From the NCBI GenBank assembly GCA_044464175.1, contig JBIQLO010000110.1:1-12841 (forward strand): a DNA stretch of 12,841 nucleotides. Reading direction: 5' to 3'. The first letter of the stretch is position 1. Every line of letters starts with the position of its first letter. The stretch comes from JBIQLO01 sp044464175. Lineage in GTDB: Bacteria; Planctomycetota; Phycisphaerae; Tepidisphaerales; Tepidisphaeraceae. The notes under the pieces were generated by a model that made no database searches, was not told the DNA's origin, and was given only the letters and a program-made list of their open reading frames with translations. Below, piece after piece: positions 1 to 8,311 of the stretch. Both the position numbers and the translations under genes were made by a program.

Positions 1-809
1 CGGACCAGCTGCGCCTGCTGACGGCCATCGGCCTCCAGGCAGGGCTGGCGGTCCAGAACGCCAAGCTCTATCGCGCCGGGTTGGCGGCCGAGCGTCTGGC
101 GGCCATCGGCGAGACGACGGCCGCCCTCTCCCACTCGATCAAGAACATTCTGCAGGCCCTGCGCGGCGGAGCGGACGTGGTGGAGATGGGGCTGCGGGGC
201 AACAACCTCTCGCAGGCGAGCAAGGGGTGGCGCATCGTCGATCGCAACCTGGAGAAAATTTACAACCTGACGATGAACCTCCTGGCCTACAGCCGCAGCC
301 GTGAGCCGAAGCTGGAGCTGGTGCATCCCAAGGCGGTGATCGATGAATGCCTGGAGCTGATCGCCTCGGCCGCCAACCAGAAGGGGGTCATGGCGGTGGC
401 GGATGTCGATCCGGGCCAGCCGGCGGTGCCGATCGACGCCGACGGGCTGCACCAGGTATTGATGAACCTGCTGACCAACGCGCTGGACGCGGTGGAGGAT
501 GGGCACGGGCTGATCCGGGTGATCTGCCGGTATGACGCCGAGGCCAAGGCGACGCTGATCGACGTGATCGACAACGGGGCGGGCATCACGCCGGGGATGA
601 TGCAGCACGTCTTTGAGCTGTTTCACTCCACCAAGGGCAACCGGGGGACGGGGCTGGGGCTGGCGGTGGCCAAGAAGATCGTCGAGGAGCACGAGGGGAG
701 CATCTCGGTGCGTTCCCGCCCGGGAGAAGGGGCGCATTTCACCATCCGGCTGCCGGTGCTGCAGGGGGTGCTGTCCGATCCGTCCAACACGCACGGGCCG
801 GCGCAGTAG
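1..809 (+). CDS. Sensor histidine kinase, C-terminal part (GAF tail, phospho-acceptor and ATPase domains); 5' end outside window
   Basis: The frame is open from base 3 to the TAG at 807-809, giving 268 residues of a longer protein. The first 25 or so codons (LRLLTAIGLQAGLAVQNAKLY) look like the last helix of a GAF sensor domain. Next comes an H-box, with the phospho-acceptor His in ALSHSIKN (codon 132-134). The ATPase part shows an N-box (LMNLLTNALDAVEDG, about 459-503), a G1 box (DNGAGIT), an F-box (FELFHSTK) and a G2 box (GTGLGLAVAKKIVEEH). All catalytic elements are present, so the kinase looks active: it should autophosphorylate and pass phosphate to an unseen response regulator. The H-box and short ATPase core resemble the NtrB/AtoS-like group. 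No transmembrane segment lies in this fragment, so it may be cytoplasmic. It converges with the PIG-L gene and is unlikely to share its regulation. Confidence 0.93.
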   Translation, partial: DQLRLLTAIGLQAGLAVQNAKLYRAGLAAERLAAIGETTAALSHSIKNILQALRGGADVVEMGLRGNNLSQASKGWRIVDRNLEKIYNLTMNLLAYSRSREPKLELVHPKAVIDECLELIASAANQKGVMAVADVDPGQPAVPIDADGLHQVLMNLLTNALDAVEDGHGLIRVICRYDAEAKATLIDVIDNGAGITPGMMQHVFELFHSTKGNRGTGLGLAVAKKIVEEHEGSISVRSRPGEGAHFTIRLPVLQGVLSDPSNTHGPAQ

Positions 810-900
810 GAGGGGGGATGAGGAGGAGGGATTGGGGGTTAGGTTCGCCCAATGCAGCTCCCTGCCCACAAGCCCTGATTCCTGAACCCTTGGTCCGACC
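810..900. other. Convergent intergenic gap, no feature found
   Basis: This 91-bp spacer separates the 3' ends of the plus-strand kinase and the minus-strand PIG-L gene. It begins with a purine-rich stretch (GGAGGGGGG, GAGGAGGAGGG). I see no strong GC-rich stem followed by a T-run on either strand, so no intrinsic terminator can be called. Confidence 0.5.
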
Positions 901-1734
901 TCACTCGCCCATCTGCCGGGGGAAGAGCCGGTCCAGTTCCCCGTCGCGCGGGGCGCGGCCCCAGCGGGTGATGAGGAAGAATTCGGAGGGGATTTCATCC
1001 TCGCAGCCGTAGCGCTTGTTGGCGTTGAGATGGCGCTGGCGGAGGCGCTGGGCCCATTGCTCCGGGGTGGCGCCGTCGGCGGCCCAGTTTCCGTTGAAGG
1101 GGAGCCACTCCAGAACCTGCGACTCGTGGCAGAGGGTCATCTTCAGCTTCGTGTCGTAAACATCCGTGATGTTCTGGCGGATGTCGGCGCCGACCGAGCC
1201 GATATAGGGATCGTCCACGTTGATGACCAGCGGCGGATCATATCGCTCCGGATCGGGACCATGAGTGTTGGGATAGGCGTGCGGCACGCCCAGTTGATAC
1301 GTGACATAGCGCACGGCGATGGCGGTCTGATCATGGTCGATGTGGACGCCCGCCAGCGGATCCGTGGCGATGGGAGGGCAGAAGACCACATCGGCCCGGA
1401 ACGCGCGGATGGCGTTCCAGAGGCCGCCCAGCAGGTTGCGATCGACAATCACCTGGCCGGGCACATGGTGGCCGTCGAGCTGCCTGAGGCATTCGTATTC
1501 CGCGCCGACCAGCGCGGCCGCCCGGCGCGCTTCTTCCTGGCGGCGGATGAAGGTTTCATCCAGCGAAAGCTGGTGGTGTCCCGTGGCGCCGGTGTTGGTA
1601 GTGAGGACCTTGAGGCGCACGTTCTCCTTGAGGGTCTGCCGCAGCAGGGCGAAGGTGCCGCCCAGGTTCAGCTCAAAATCATCCTGGTGCGCCATGACGG
1701 ACAAGATGCGCAGCGGAGCGTCGGGCGTGCTCAT
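901..1734 (-). CDS. PIG-L family zinc-dependent N-deacetylase
   Basis: This 277-aa protein has the PIG-L/LmbE fold signature. The AHxDD motif appears as AHQDDFE at residues 15-21, with H16 and D19 as likely zinc ligands and D18 as likely general base. The second motif is HIDHD at 131-135, where H134 is the likely third ligand. Family members (MshB, GlcNAc-PI deacetylase, BshB) remove N-acetyl groups from amino sugars or their conjugates. Pro is replaced by Gln in the first motif, a change outside the metal ligands. There is no signal peptide, so it should be cytoplasmic. The start is well supported: AAGGAGG lies 6 nt upstream, and the ATG overlaps the stop of the isomerase gene in an ATGA (1731-1734), which indicates translational coupling. 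It is the last gene of the six-gene block. The acetylated substrate is unknown. Confidence 0.9.
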   Translation of the reverse strand: MSTPDAPLRILSVMAHQDDFELNLGGTFALLRQTLKENVRLKVLTTNTGATGHHQLSLDETFIRRQEEARRAAALVGAEYECLRQLDGHHVPGQVIVDRNLLGGLWNAIRAFRADVVFCPPIATDPLAGVHIDHDQTAIAVRYVTYQLGVPHAYPNTHGPDPERYDPPLVINVDDPYIGSVGADIRQNITDVYDTKLKMTLCHESQVLEWLPFNGNWAADGATPEQWAQRLRQRHLNANKRYGCEDEIPSEFFLITRWGRAPRDGELDRLFPRQMGE

Positions 1735-2630
1735 CGGCGGCCTCCTTCGACCTTGGCCGGGCGCAGCACGCGGAGGGTCTGGCGGATTTCGCGCAGGTAC
1801 GCGAAGCTGCGGGCCACCCCCTCGATCTCCGAGATTTTGAACCCCGCCTCAAACTCCAGCGAGCAGTAGCCTTCGTACCCGTCTTCCTCCAGCAGGGCGG
1901 AGAACTGGCGGAGCGGGACTGTCCCGTCGCCGCAGGGATACGCCTCGACGCGGACCTGCCGCCGCGCCACGGCCGGGCCGAAGTCCTTCATGTGGATGTG
2001 GGCGATCCGACCGCGCAGGCGCTGATAGGCCTCCAGGGGATTCTCCGGCTCATCCATGTTGTTGCCCATGAAGTTGCCGCAGTCAAAAAGGCTTTTGAGC
2101 CAGGGGGATTCGAAGTATTGAAGCAGCGAGAGGATTTCGTGGCTGTGCCCGGGAAGGCGGCCATGGTTTTCCAAAGCCAGCACGACGCCGGCCTTCTCGG
2201 CGGCGGGAAGGCAGCGTTCGAGCCCCTGGATAATGCGCTCGAAGCCACGGGAGTAGGTGATGCCGGAAAGGCCGCCGGTCTCCTGGTGGTAGCCGCCGAA
2301 GATGCGGAGGGCCGGCGCGCCGACGGTGGCCGCCTCCTGGAGGGCGTTGAGGACCGTCTCCACCTGCTTCTCGAAGGCATCCTCTTCGGTCTGGGCGAAA
2401 TTGTTGCCGCAGCCGTAAGCCGCCAGCTTCAATCCGGCCGATTTCAGCTTGCCGGGCAGCGTCCGCGTCTGGGATGGGAAATCCTTCCAGAGCCAGCCGT
2501 AGCCGCGCGTGTCCAGCAGGTCAATCGCGTCCAGCTCCAGACGTGCGCAGTGGTCAATCAGCCGGTCCAGGTCCATTTCCCCCGCCTTGATGGTGCGGGC
2601 GAAACTGATGGGGGTGAGTGAAAGTTTCAT
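1731..2630 (-). CDS. Sugar phosphate isomerase/epimerase-fold protein (AP endonuclease 2-like TIM barrel)
   Basis: This 299-aa protein matches the xylose-isomerase-like TIM barrel family. Candidate divalent-metal ligands occur in the usual order: E154 in LALENHG, D183 in LFDCGNF, H213 in HIHMKDF and E259 in CSLEFE. The family includes isomerases, epimerases, dehydratases and keto-sugar lyases, so the exact reaction cannot be assigned. I chose the ATG at 2628-2630 because AGGA lies 6 nt upstream and the protein then begins MKLSLTPISF, a normal first strand. The frame stays open to 2714, but that extension would run into the oxidoreductase gene and lacks family-like sequence. The gene follows the oxidoreductase by 37 bp and overlaps PIG-L by 4 nt, so all three are probably co-translated steps of one pathway. 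No signal peptide is seen. Confidence 0.88.
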   Translation of the reverse strand: MKLSLTPISFARTIKAGEMDLDRLIDHCARLELDAIDLLDTRGYGWLWKDFPSQTRTLPGKLKSAGLKLAAYGCGNNFAQTEEDAFEKQVETVLNALQEAATVGAPALRIFGGYHQETGGLSGITYSRGFERIIQGLERCLPAAEKAGVVLALENHGRLPGHSHEILSLLQYFESPWLKSLFDCGNFMGNNMDEPENPLEAYQRLRGRIAHIHMKDFGPAVARRQVRVEAYPCGDGTVPLRQFSALLEEDGYEGYCSLEFEAGFKISEIEGVARSFAYLREIRQTLRVLRPAKVEGGRR

Positions 2631-2667
2631 CGAGGGTCCTTGAGCCCATAAAAGACTATGATCCGCC

Positions 2668-3786
2668 TCAGGCGCGCTTTGATTTTTCCGCCAGTTCATC
2701 CAGCATCGCCTCATACTCCGCCCGGGGCGTGGGGATGTCGATGGGGGTGCGGCGGACAGCGCTCATCAGCATGGCGTTGCCCAGTTCCAGCGAATGAATG
2801 CCCTCCACGGCGGGGCTGATCAGGGGCGTGCCGTTGCGGATGGCGTCGACAAAATGCTGCGTGACGGCGCGGTGGCCCAGAATCTCGCCGGCCGGGGCAA
2901 TGGTGATGCGGTCCACCGGCGGCTTGCCGAACAGGTCCTTGGTGGTGTCGGAAATGCGGCGGACCGGCTCGTGCGTCTGGGACACGTGGATCAGTTCATC
3001 GGTGTCGGTGACGACGATCTGGCCGCGGTCGCCGACGATTTCCAGACGATTGGTGCCGGGCAGTTCGCCGGTGCTGGTGACGAAGACGCCGGTGGCGCCG
3101 CCGGGGAATTCCAGCAGCGCGGTGATCTCATCCTCGACTTCGATGTCGTGATATTTGCCCAGCCCCCCCAGCGCGGTGACGCGCGTGGGCATGCCCACCA
3201 GCCACTGGAGCATGTCCAGATTGTGGGGGCACTGGTTGATCAGAACGCCGCCTCCCTCGCCGGCCCATGTCGCCCGCCAGTCGCTGCTGCGGTAATAGGC
3301 CGCCGAGCGGAACCAGGTGGTGACGACCCAGTTGAAACGCATTAACTTGCCGATGCGGTTCTCGGCGATGAGGCGCTTGACCGCCTGCCAGCGCGGATAG
3401 AAGCGCGTGTTGAACATGGCGGCGTAGATGAGGCGATCCTTCACCTTTTCATACGCCTTGTTCACCTCCTCCGCCGCCTGGGCGGTGACGGCGACGGGCT
3501 TTTCCACCAGTACGTGCAGCCCGCGCTCAAAGGCGGCCATCGCCAGAGTGGGGTGGCTGCGGTGGGGGGTGGCGATGAGGACGGCGTCGCAAAGGCCCGA
3601 ATCCATCAGCGCCACGCCGTCGGTAAAGCCCTTGATGTTGTATTCATCGGCGGCCTTCTGGGCCGCGCCCGGCAATATGTCGGCGACACAGGTGATGGCC
3701 GCCCCTTTTAAATCCTTCATGTAGCGCAGGTGGCCCTGTCCCATGAGGCCCGCGCCGATCAAACCGATGCGAATGTTGTCTGCCAT
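2668..3786 (-). CDS. Gfo/Idh/MocA family NAD(P)-dependent oxidoreductase
   Basis: This 372-aa protein has an N-terminal Rossmann fold with GLIGAGLMG (GxGxxG at 11-16). D36 closes the second strand, which favours NAD over NADP. The family EKP motif is at 95-97, with K96 the usual catalytic lysine. The C-terminal substrate domain carries GGGVLINQCPHNLDML at about 178-193, where H188 fits the conserved catalytic or structural histidine. Family members oxidise or reduce sugar and cyclitol hydroxyls, often at C3. There is no twin-arginine or Sec signal, so it is probably cytoplasmic, unlike some planctomycete relatives. The ATG at 3784-3786 gives a normal N-terminus; only a weak GGAA lies upstream. 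Two strong hairpins separate it from the large gene upstream, so expression may drop or be reset here. Confidence 0.92.
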   Translation of the reverse strand: MADNIRIGLIGAGLMGQGHLRYMKDLKGAAITCVADILPGAAQKAADEYNIKGFTDGVALMDSGLCDAVLIATPHRSHPTLAMAAFERGLHVLVEKPVAVTAQAAEEVNKAYEKVKDRLIYAAMFNTRFYPRWQAVKRLIAENRIGKLMRFNWVVTTWFRSAAYYRSSDWRATWAGEGGGVLINQCPHNLDMLQWLVGMPTRVTALGGLGKYHDIEVEDEITALLEFPGGATGVFVTSTGELPGTNRLEIVGDRGQIVVTDTDELIHVSQTHEPVRRISDTTKDLFGKPPVDRITIAPAGEILGHRAVTQHFVDAIRNGTPLISPAVEGIHSLELGNAMLMSAVRRTPIDIPTPRAEYEAMLDELAEKSKRA

Positions 3787-3844
3787 GAGTCTGTTCCAGT
3801 TCTGTTGAGAAACGCGGTCCCATTACCGCCCAAAAGATTCCATG

Positions 3845-3888
3845 GCGGGCCGCCTTTGGCCCGCATCCGCCAGTGAGGGCACTGGCGG
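3845..3888. repeat. Two adjacent strong hairpins between the large secreted-protein gene and the oxidoreductase gene
   Basis: The first stem is GCGGGCC (3845-3851) paired with GGCCCGC (3858-3864) across a 6-nt loop. The second is CCGCCAGTG (3867-3875) paired with CACTGGCGG (3880-3888) across AGGG. Both are perfect and only 2 nt apart. They start 8 nt past the stop codon of the 1165-aa gene on the minus strand. The T-rich stretch after them on that strand (TCTTTT) is short, so they could be a weak terminator, a 3'-end stabiliser or a dispersed palindromic repeat. Confidence 0.6.
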
Positions 3889-3895
3889 CACTTGG

Positions 3896-6800
3896 CTACG
3901 GATGTAGAACATACACCACGGCGTCGCCCGGTGCCACGGTGGGGTGGAGTTGGGCGCCGGGGGCGATGGATTGCCCGGAGTAATATTCCTTGCCGCCGCC
4001 CAGATCCGCCGGAAGCTGGAGGTTGAAGGTGGCCGGCTTGGTCGACTCGTTCATGATGCAGACCAGGGACACATCCTTGCCCTTGAGCAGTTGCACCTTG
4101 GCCGGATCCTGGCCGGGAATCTCCTGCAGATCGTGCCTCAGGAACAGGGGTTCGTAATCGGCCACCAGTCGCGTCGTTTCGGCCACGCCGCGCCAGGATC
4201 GACCGTCCATGGGGTTGCGGTCGTAGACCAGCACGCCCGCGGTGGCGTCCAGCGTGCGACGAAGCAGCTCGGCCTTGGTGACGACCATGGCGGGCATCAT
4301 GTCCGAGGGGCTGTAGGGGCGAATCCAGACGCCATACATGATCGGAATGCCATCCAGCGCTTTGACCGTCGCCTCCATATCCTCAAGGGGCCGGCCGGAG
4401 CCGACCTCGGCGAAGTCCACGGATTTCAGCTGGCCGATGTAACGCCAGTCAATGCCGTAGACGCTGCGCGTGCGCGGGCTTTGCATGAGGCTGTAGCAGG
4501 AGAAGGGGACGCCGGGGACGGCCTGATGGACCGTCTGCTTCATCAAAGCCAGCAACTGGGCGGCCCGCCAGGCCATGAAATCCTCCCAGGCGTCGCGGTG
4601 GTGGTCCTCGATCAGGCGGGGTGTCAGCTTCAGGTCGGCCGGCAGCTTGGCCCGCTGGCGGAAGGCGGCCAGGCAGCGGTCGCAGTAGCAGGAATGGGGG
4701 CCGGTGAAGGGGGAGAATTCGTAGTCATAGTGGACCAGGGCCGGACCGCGCGACTTGGCGAGATCGGCCAGGATCGCGGAGGCCACGGGCCAGCGATCCC
4801 CCAGCAGGAGGGTGGTGCACATCAACTGATTGCTCGGCTTGCCGTTGTGGTCGATCAGCCGCGCTTCGGCATGCTCCTTCAGAAAGGGAGCGAGGTTGAT
4901 CGACCAGGCCTGGAAGGTAACGTTCAACTGATTGCCGACGCCATATTTCGGCCCGTTTTCGGCCGTCCAGGTGTCGCCGCCGGTGATCTGGTTGAACCCG
5001 GCCGCCTTCAGGGTCGCCAGCGTTGCCAGGCGCATCGCCTCGCTGTCCATGCGGGCGCCGAAATAGGAGCCCCACAGCTGGAAGAGAAGCTTTTTGGGCT
5101 GCTTGCCGGCCAGCGGCGGCAGGGCCCGCGCCTCAAAACTGCGCGGCGCTTCGATCACCGTGCCGTCATCGGCCGCCGACCAGTAGTGCAGTGTCCAGGA
5201 GACCCCTTCCCGGGCATCGGCCGGGTCGTCGATCTGCAGCATCACCTGCATCAGGGACATGACCGGATGGACGATGTGGCGCACCGGTTTGTCGGCCGTG
5301 AGTTTATAGAGGGACAAGGATTGGCCGTCGGTGGTCGTCTGCCCGGCGGGCGCGGAGGAAAATTTGGGCTGGTCGGCGTTGGTGTCGCCGTAATATCCGG
5401 TGACGCCGGCGACCTTCAGCCCCTTGGGGACGGCCAGCCAGGTGGTCCAATGCTCAAGTTTCTTGCCCACCAATCCTTCCACCTTGAAGTTGACCTGCTG
5501 CGTGCTGTTGCCGGCGATGTAGAGGGCGGGCTGGGGGACCGGCCAGATGAGCGTCTTGCCCGAGAGAATCGTGCGGCGGAAGACCGTGGGCTTGCCGGAT
5601 TGGCCGAGGGCTCCGTCGGGACCCGCCTTGACCAGGGGCCAGGCGCGGTCGTCGAGCTTGGCGGCCGTGGCATTGGAGGTGTCGGCTCCCTTGGCGCGCC
5701 AGAGGTTGTCGAACCGCTCCAGCCGCGGCGACTGAAGCGCCAGCCGGGCGCTGCCGGCGTCGGCGCGCACGGCGACCACATTGGCCCCCTGGCGGATCGG
5801 CAGTTTGAGCGTCTGGGCGTCCGCCTTGGGGCCGCGCGAGACCACCTGGTCATTGACGATCACTTCATACGGGCCGGAGGTGGTGATTTTCAGGGCCACA
5901 TCCGTGGCCTGAACGGAGGCGTGGACGACCGGCGAGAGATAGATTGGACGCATCGAGCCGGCTTCCAGCGCGCCCCATTGCGCCTGCACCGCACCGGTGG
6001 CGCTCACATCAAACGAGAACTTCAGCGGCTTGGACGAGGGTGCGGGAAACTCGCTGCGGGTGATCGCCGGCGTCTTGTCGGCCGGTCGGATCCGGGCAAT
6101 CAGGTCAATGCCCTTGGGCGCCGGCGGATTCAGCGCGACCTGAAGCGCGTTGGGGCCGGGGTCCAGTTCCTTCAGCGGCGCGGCGGGGGCAAGCCCCACC
6201 GGCGGCTGATCGAAATCGAGCGTGCCCAGCGCGTCGGGGGCATGGGCCCCCTTGATGCTGGTGGGATTCCATGAACTGGTCTCCTTGCGCCCCTGCGCCA
6301 CGCGCACCAGGGCCGCGCCCCAGCGGTCGCCCGCCTTGATCTGCGAGACGCCCAGGTCCGAAAGAGGGATCGCCATCTCAAGCGTCCAGACCCCATCGCC
6401 CCGTTTCACGGCGACGGTGGCGGACGAATTCCACTTCACGTCGCGCGTCGCCCAGAGATTGTCGCGCTGGAGACTCGCATCCAGCAACGTGCCGATCGTA
6501 TTGACCGAAAATTCGTAAACCGGCCCATTCGCCCGCGGCTGCAGGAAGATCAGGCAGGAATCGTCGTTGAGCACCTTCCCATCGCGCTCCTTGACGCGCG
6601 CCTTGATCTCGCTCTGGCGCATGTCGGCGGCGCGGAGGAGGGATTCCTGACACTCCATCAGCACATAGAGGTTCTTCGTATCGTAGGTGAGCCGGGCGGT
6701 TGTCCCTTCGGCCGCCGGGGAGAGAAAGCCGAAATGGAGAAAATCCCTGATTGCGACCGTCTGCCCCCAGGCCGGATCATCCCCCCGCCCGTCGATCTGC

Positions 6801-7393
6801 GGCGGCTGATCGGTCCGGCCGATGCGCGCCAGGGGGGCGGTTGGAAGCAGGGGATGGGCGGCATTCAGGGCGGCATCGTCCAGATCGGATTGGGTGCTGA
6901 CAACGATGCTGTCGATGGCGGTGGGCTGCCCGGCGGCCTTGTCGGGAACGCCGTCGATGCGCATCTCCGGCCCGACCTGCTTGGCGGAAACAGGCTTGAA
7001 GCGAATCCATTGCCATTGGCGTGTTGAATTGGGCGCGGCCGTTTGAAGCGTCTTGTGGGTCTTGGGCTTTTGATTGAAATAGGTTCCGAGGGTAAAGCGA
7101 TCGTTGGCGCTGCCGGGCATCACGCGAAGATAGACCGTCAGGGGGCGGGCGGTCTGCGGGAAGGGAAGATTCAGCAGGATCACACGCCCGGCATTGCGGG
7201 CAATGTGGCCGCCGCCGGCCTCTTTTTCGGCCACGGCGACCTTCGGGCTGTTGACAAAATCCTCGGCCTCCAGGCGGTAGGGGGGCACGGCGGTGTCATA
7301 CAGCGCCTCGCCCGCCCGCACGGGCGCGGGCAGCAGCATTCCAACAAAAAGAGCTCCGAACACCGCCCACCCGATCCGTGATGTCTGCTTCAT
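3896..7393 (-). CDS. Large secreted protein with CBM9-like domain and TIM-barrel glycoside hydrolase-like domain
   Basis: This 1165-aa protein starts with a Sec signal peptide (hydrophobic core about 8-22, probable cleavage after APVRA at 27). Residues 37-170 form a beta-rich region beginning YRLEAEDF, like carbohydrate-binding modules. Residues 190-394 resemble a CBM9/DOMON-type module, with IDGRGDDPAW at its start and WTLEMAIPLSDLG inside. About 400-765 is beta-sandwich sequence that includes a FRRTI strand like those of GH accessory domains. From about 767 (LLFQLWGSYF) to 1085 it reads as a TIM barrel with HYDYEFSPF (D890, E892 as candidate acids) followed by a C-x-C-x2-C cluster (C902, C904, C907). 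The last 55 residues form a beta domain. I cannot place it in a named GH family. The start is supported by GGAG 9 nt before the ATG. It is the third gene of the block. Confidence 0.85.
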   Translation of the reverse strand: MKQTSRIGWAVFGALFVGMLLPAPVRAGEALYDTAVPPYRLEAEDFVNSPKVAVAEKEAGGGHIARNAGRVILLNLPFPQTARPLTVYLRVMPGSANDRFTLGTYFNQKPKTHKTLQTAAPNSTRQWQWIRFKPVSAKQVGPEMRIDGVPDKAAGQPTAIDSIVVSTQSDLDDAALNAAHPLLPTAPLARIGRTDQPPQIDGRGDDPAWGQTVAIRDFLHFGFLSPAAEGTTARLTYDTKNLYVLMECQESLLRAADMRQSEIKARVKERDGKVLNDDSCLIFLQPRANGPVYEFSVNTIGTLLDASLQRDNLWATRDVKWNSSATVAVKRGDGVWTLEMAIPLSDLGVSQIKAGDRWGAALVRVAQGRKETSSWNPTSIKGAHAPDALGTLDFDQPPVGLAPAAPLKELDPGPNALQVALNPPAPKGIDLIARIRPADKTPAITRSEFPAPSSKPLKFSFDVSATGAVQAQWGALEAGSMRPIYLSPVVHASVQATDVALKITTSGPYEVIVNDQVVSRGPKADAQTLKLPIRQGANVVAVRADAGSARLALQSPRLERFDNLWRAKGADTSNATAAKLDDRAWPLVKAGPDGALGQSGKPTVFRRTILSGKTLIWPVPQPALYIAGNSTQQVNFKVEGLVGKKLEHWTTWLAVPKGLKVAGVTGYYGDTNADQPKFSSAPAGQTTTDGQSLSLYKLTADKPVRHIVHPVMSLMQVMLQIDDPADAREGVSWTLHYWSAADDGTVIEAPRSFEARALPPLAGKQPKKLLFQLWGSYFGARMDSEAMRLATLATLKAAGFNQITGGDTWTAENGPKYGVGNQLNVTFQAWSINLAPFLKEHAEARLIDHNGKPSNQLMCTTLLLGDRWPVASAILADLAKSRGPALVHYDYEFSPFTGPHSCYCDRCLAAFRQRAKLPADLKLTPRLIEDHHRDAWEDFMAWRAAQLLALMKQTVHQAVPGVPFSCYSLMQSPRTRSVYGIDWRYIGQLKSVDFAEVGSGRPLEDMEATVKALDGIPIMYGVWIRPYSPSDMMPAMVVTKAELLRRTLDATAGVLVYDRNPMDGRSWRGVAETTRLVADYEPLFLRHDLQEIPGQDPAKVQLLKGKDVSLVCIMNESTKPATFNLQLPADLGGGKEYYSGQSIAPGAQLHPTVAPGDAVVYVLHP

Positions 7394-7402
7394 GCCGATT
7401 GA

Positions 7403-7428
7403 CTCCGTAGGGTGGGTGCCGGCCCACC
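7403..7428 (-). promoter_or_regulatory. Leader hairpin and ribosome-binding site of the large secreted-protein gene
   Basis: GGTGGG (7411-7416) pairs with CCCACC (7423-7428) across a 6-nt loop. On the minus strand this hairpin lies just before the GGAG-type Shine-Dalgarno sequence (about 7403-7408) of the 1165-aa gene, in the 63-bp gap after the pseudopilin stop. It could affect translation or stabilise processed mRNA. The plus-strand sequence GTAGG plus hairpin also occurs at 12590-12612. Confidence 0.45.
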
Positions 7429-7456
7429 GGTCTTTCAGAAAACTATCTTCGATGGA

Positions 7457-8311
7457 TTACTTGATCAGCCAGTAGCAGGGGTAGTTGGCATCAACCCCGT
7501 TGGTGTAGACTTTTCCAAGGGCGTTGTAGATGGTCCAGGGCTGGCTGGGGTTGGACGCCCGTTCCGTGGTCACATGACCGTCCACCCAGAGGACATTGCA
7601 CCCGCTGCCATGCCAGGGGAAGGCGATGTATGCTTTGCCGCCGGTCGCCGTCGCCGTAAACTGGTTGATGGCACTGGAAGGGGACTCCGCCACGCCCGCG
7701 GTCACGGCTGCCGCTTCGGCAACCAGAATGGTCTGGCTCGGGCGACGGACCTGCGTCATCTTGATCCAGCGATTGAGCACGCCGTCGTGCTGGTTGTCCC
7801 GAATCCAGTTGTTGGTGGTGATGCCGCCGGCCAGAATGCCATTGATGCCGTAATTGACGAAGCCATAGCGGAACCGATAGTTGTCCTCGGTCTTGTAAGT
7901 GCCGATGGAGCCGGCGATCGGGTAGAGATTGGGGCAAAACACCGCGCGGCTGTATTTCATCGGACCGTAGCCGGCGATATTGATGCCCGCCTCGGTGCCG
8001 GACAGATAGCCGCCGTAGACCAGCCGCTGATACCAGCGGCTCGCCATCTCCGGCCAGCCATCGGGTCCGCGGGTGTAGTTCTCCGGGTTGGTGGTGTCCA
8101 AATCGCGACGGGCTTTGGGAATATAACCATGTTCGCCCTGGGAATACATCATCAACGCCTGCCCGACCTGCCGCAGGTTCGAAGCGCACTGGATTGTCTT
8201 GGCCGCCTCCCGTGCCTTGTTCAAGGCCGGCAGCAGCATTGCGATCAGGACGCTGATGATCCCGATCACGACCAGCAGCTCCACCAGGGTAAAACCGTTG
8301 TTTCGCTTCAT
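7457..8311 (-). CDS. Pseudopilin with H-X9-DG domain (type II secretion/type IV pilin-like)
   Basis: This 284-aa protein begins with a class III prepilin signal, MKRNNG then FTLVELLVVIG. A prepilin peptidase should cut after G6 and methylate F7; the conserved Glu5 of the mature protein is E11. One hydrophobic helix (about 7-30) is followed by a globular domain typical of planctomycete and Lentisphaerae pseudopilins. Near the C-terminus, H234 and D244-G245 fit the prepilin-processing-associated H-X9-DG motif exactly. Such proteins are very numerous in PVC-group genomes and often sit beside carbohydrate genes; their role is unsettled. The frame is open far upstream to 8992, but the ATG at 8309-8311 is chosen for the prepilin motif and for AGGAG 7 nt upstream. 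It overlaps the regulator stop as ATGA. The substrate or partner is unknown; a surface glycan-binding or secretion role is an inference. Confidence 0.93.
   Translation of the reverse strand: MKRNNGFTLVELLVVIGIISVLIAMLLPALNKAREAAKTIQCASNLRQVGQALMMYSQGEHGYIPKARRDLDTTNPENYTRGPDGWPEMASRWYQRLVYGGYLSGTEAGINIAGYGPMKYSRAVFCPNLYPIAGSIGTYKTEDNYRFRYGFVNYGINGILAGGITTNNWIRDNQHDGVLNRWIKMTQVRRPSQTILVAEAAAVTAGVAESPSSAINQFTATATGGKAYIAFPWHGSGCNVLWVDGHVTTERASNPSQPWTIYNALGKVYTNGVDANYPCYWLIK

Noticed and set aside
1731..2714. 327-aa form of the isomerase starting at 2714
   Set aside because: The extension overlaps the oxidoreductase 3' end, lacks family sequence, and a good Shine-Dalgarno supports 2630.
3944..6274. 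Long plus-strand open frame (776 codons) opposite the large secreted-protein gene
   Set aside because: It is antisense to a gene with a signal peptide, domain motifs and a Shine-Dalgarno sequence. Its translation is a low-complexity Gly/Gln/Val-rich product expected from high-GC shadow frames.
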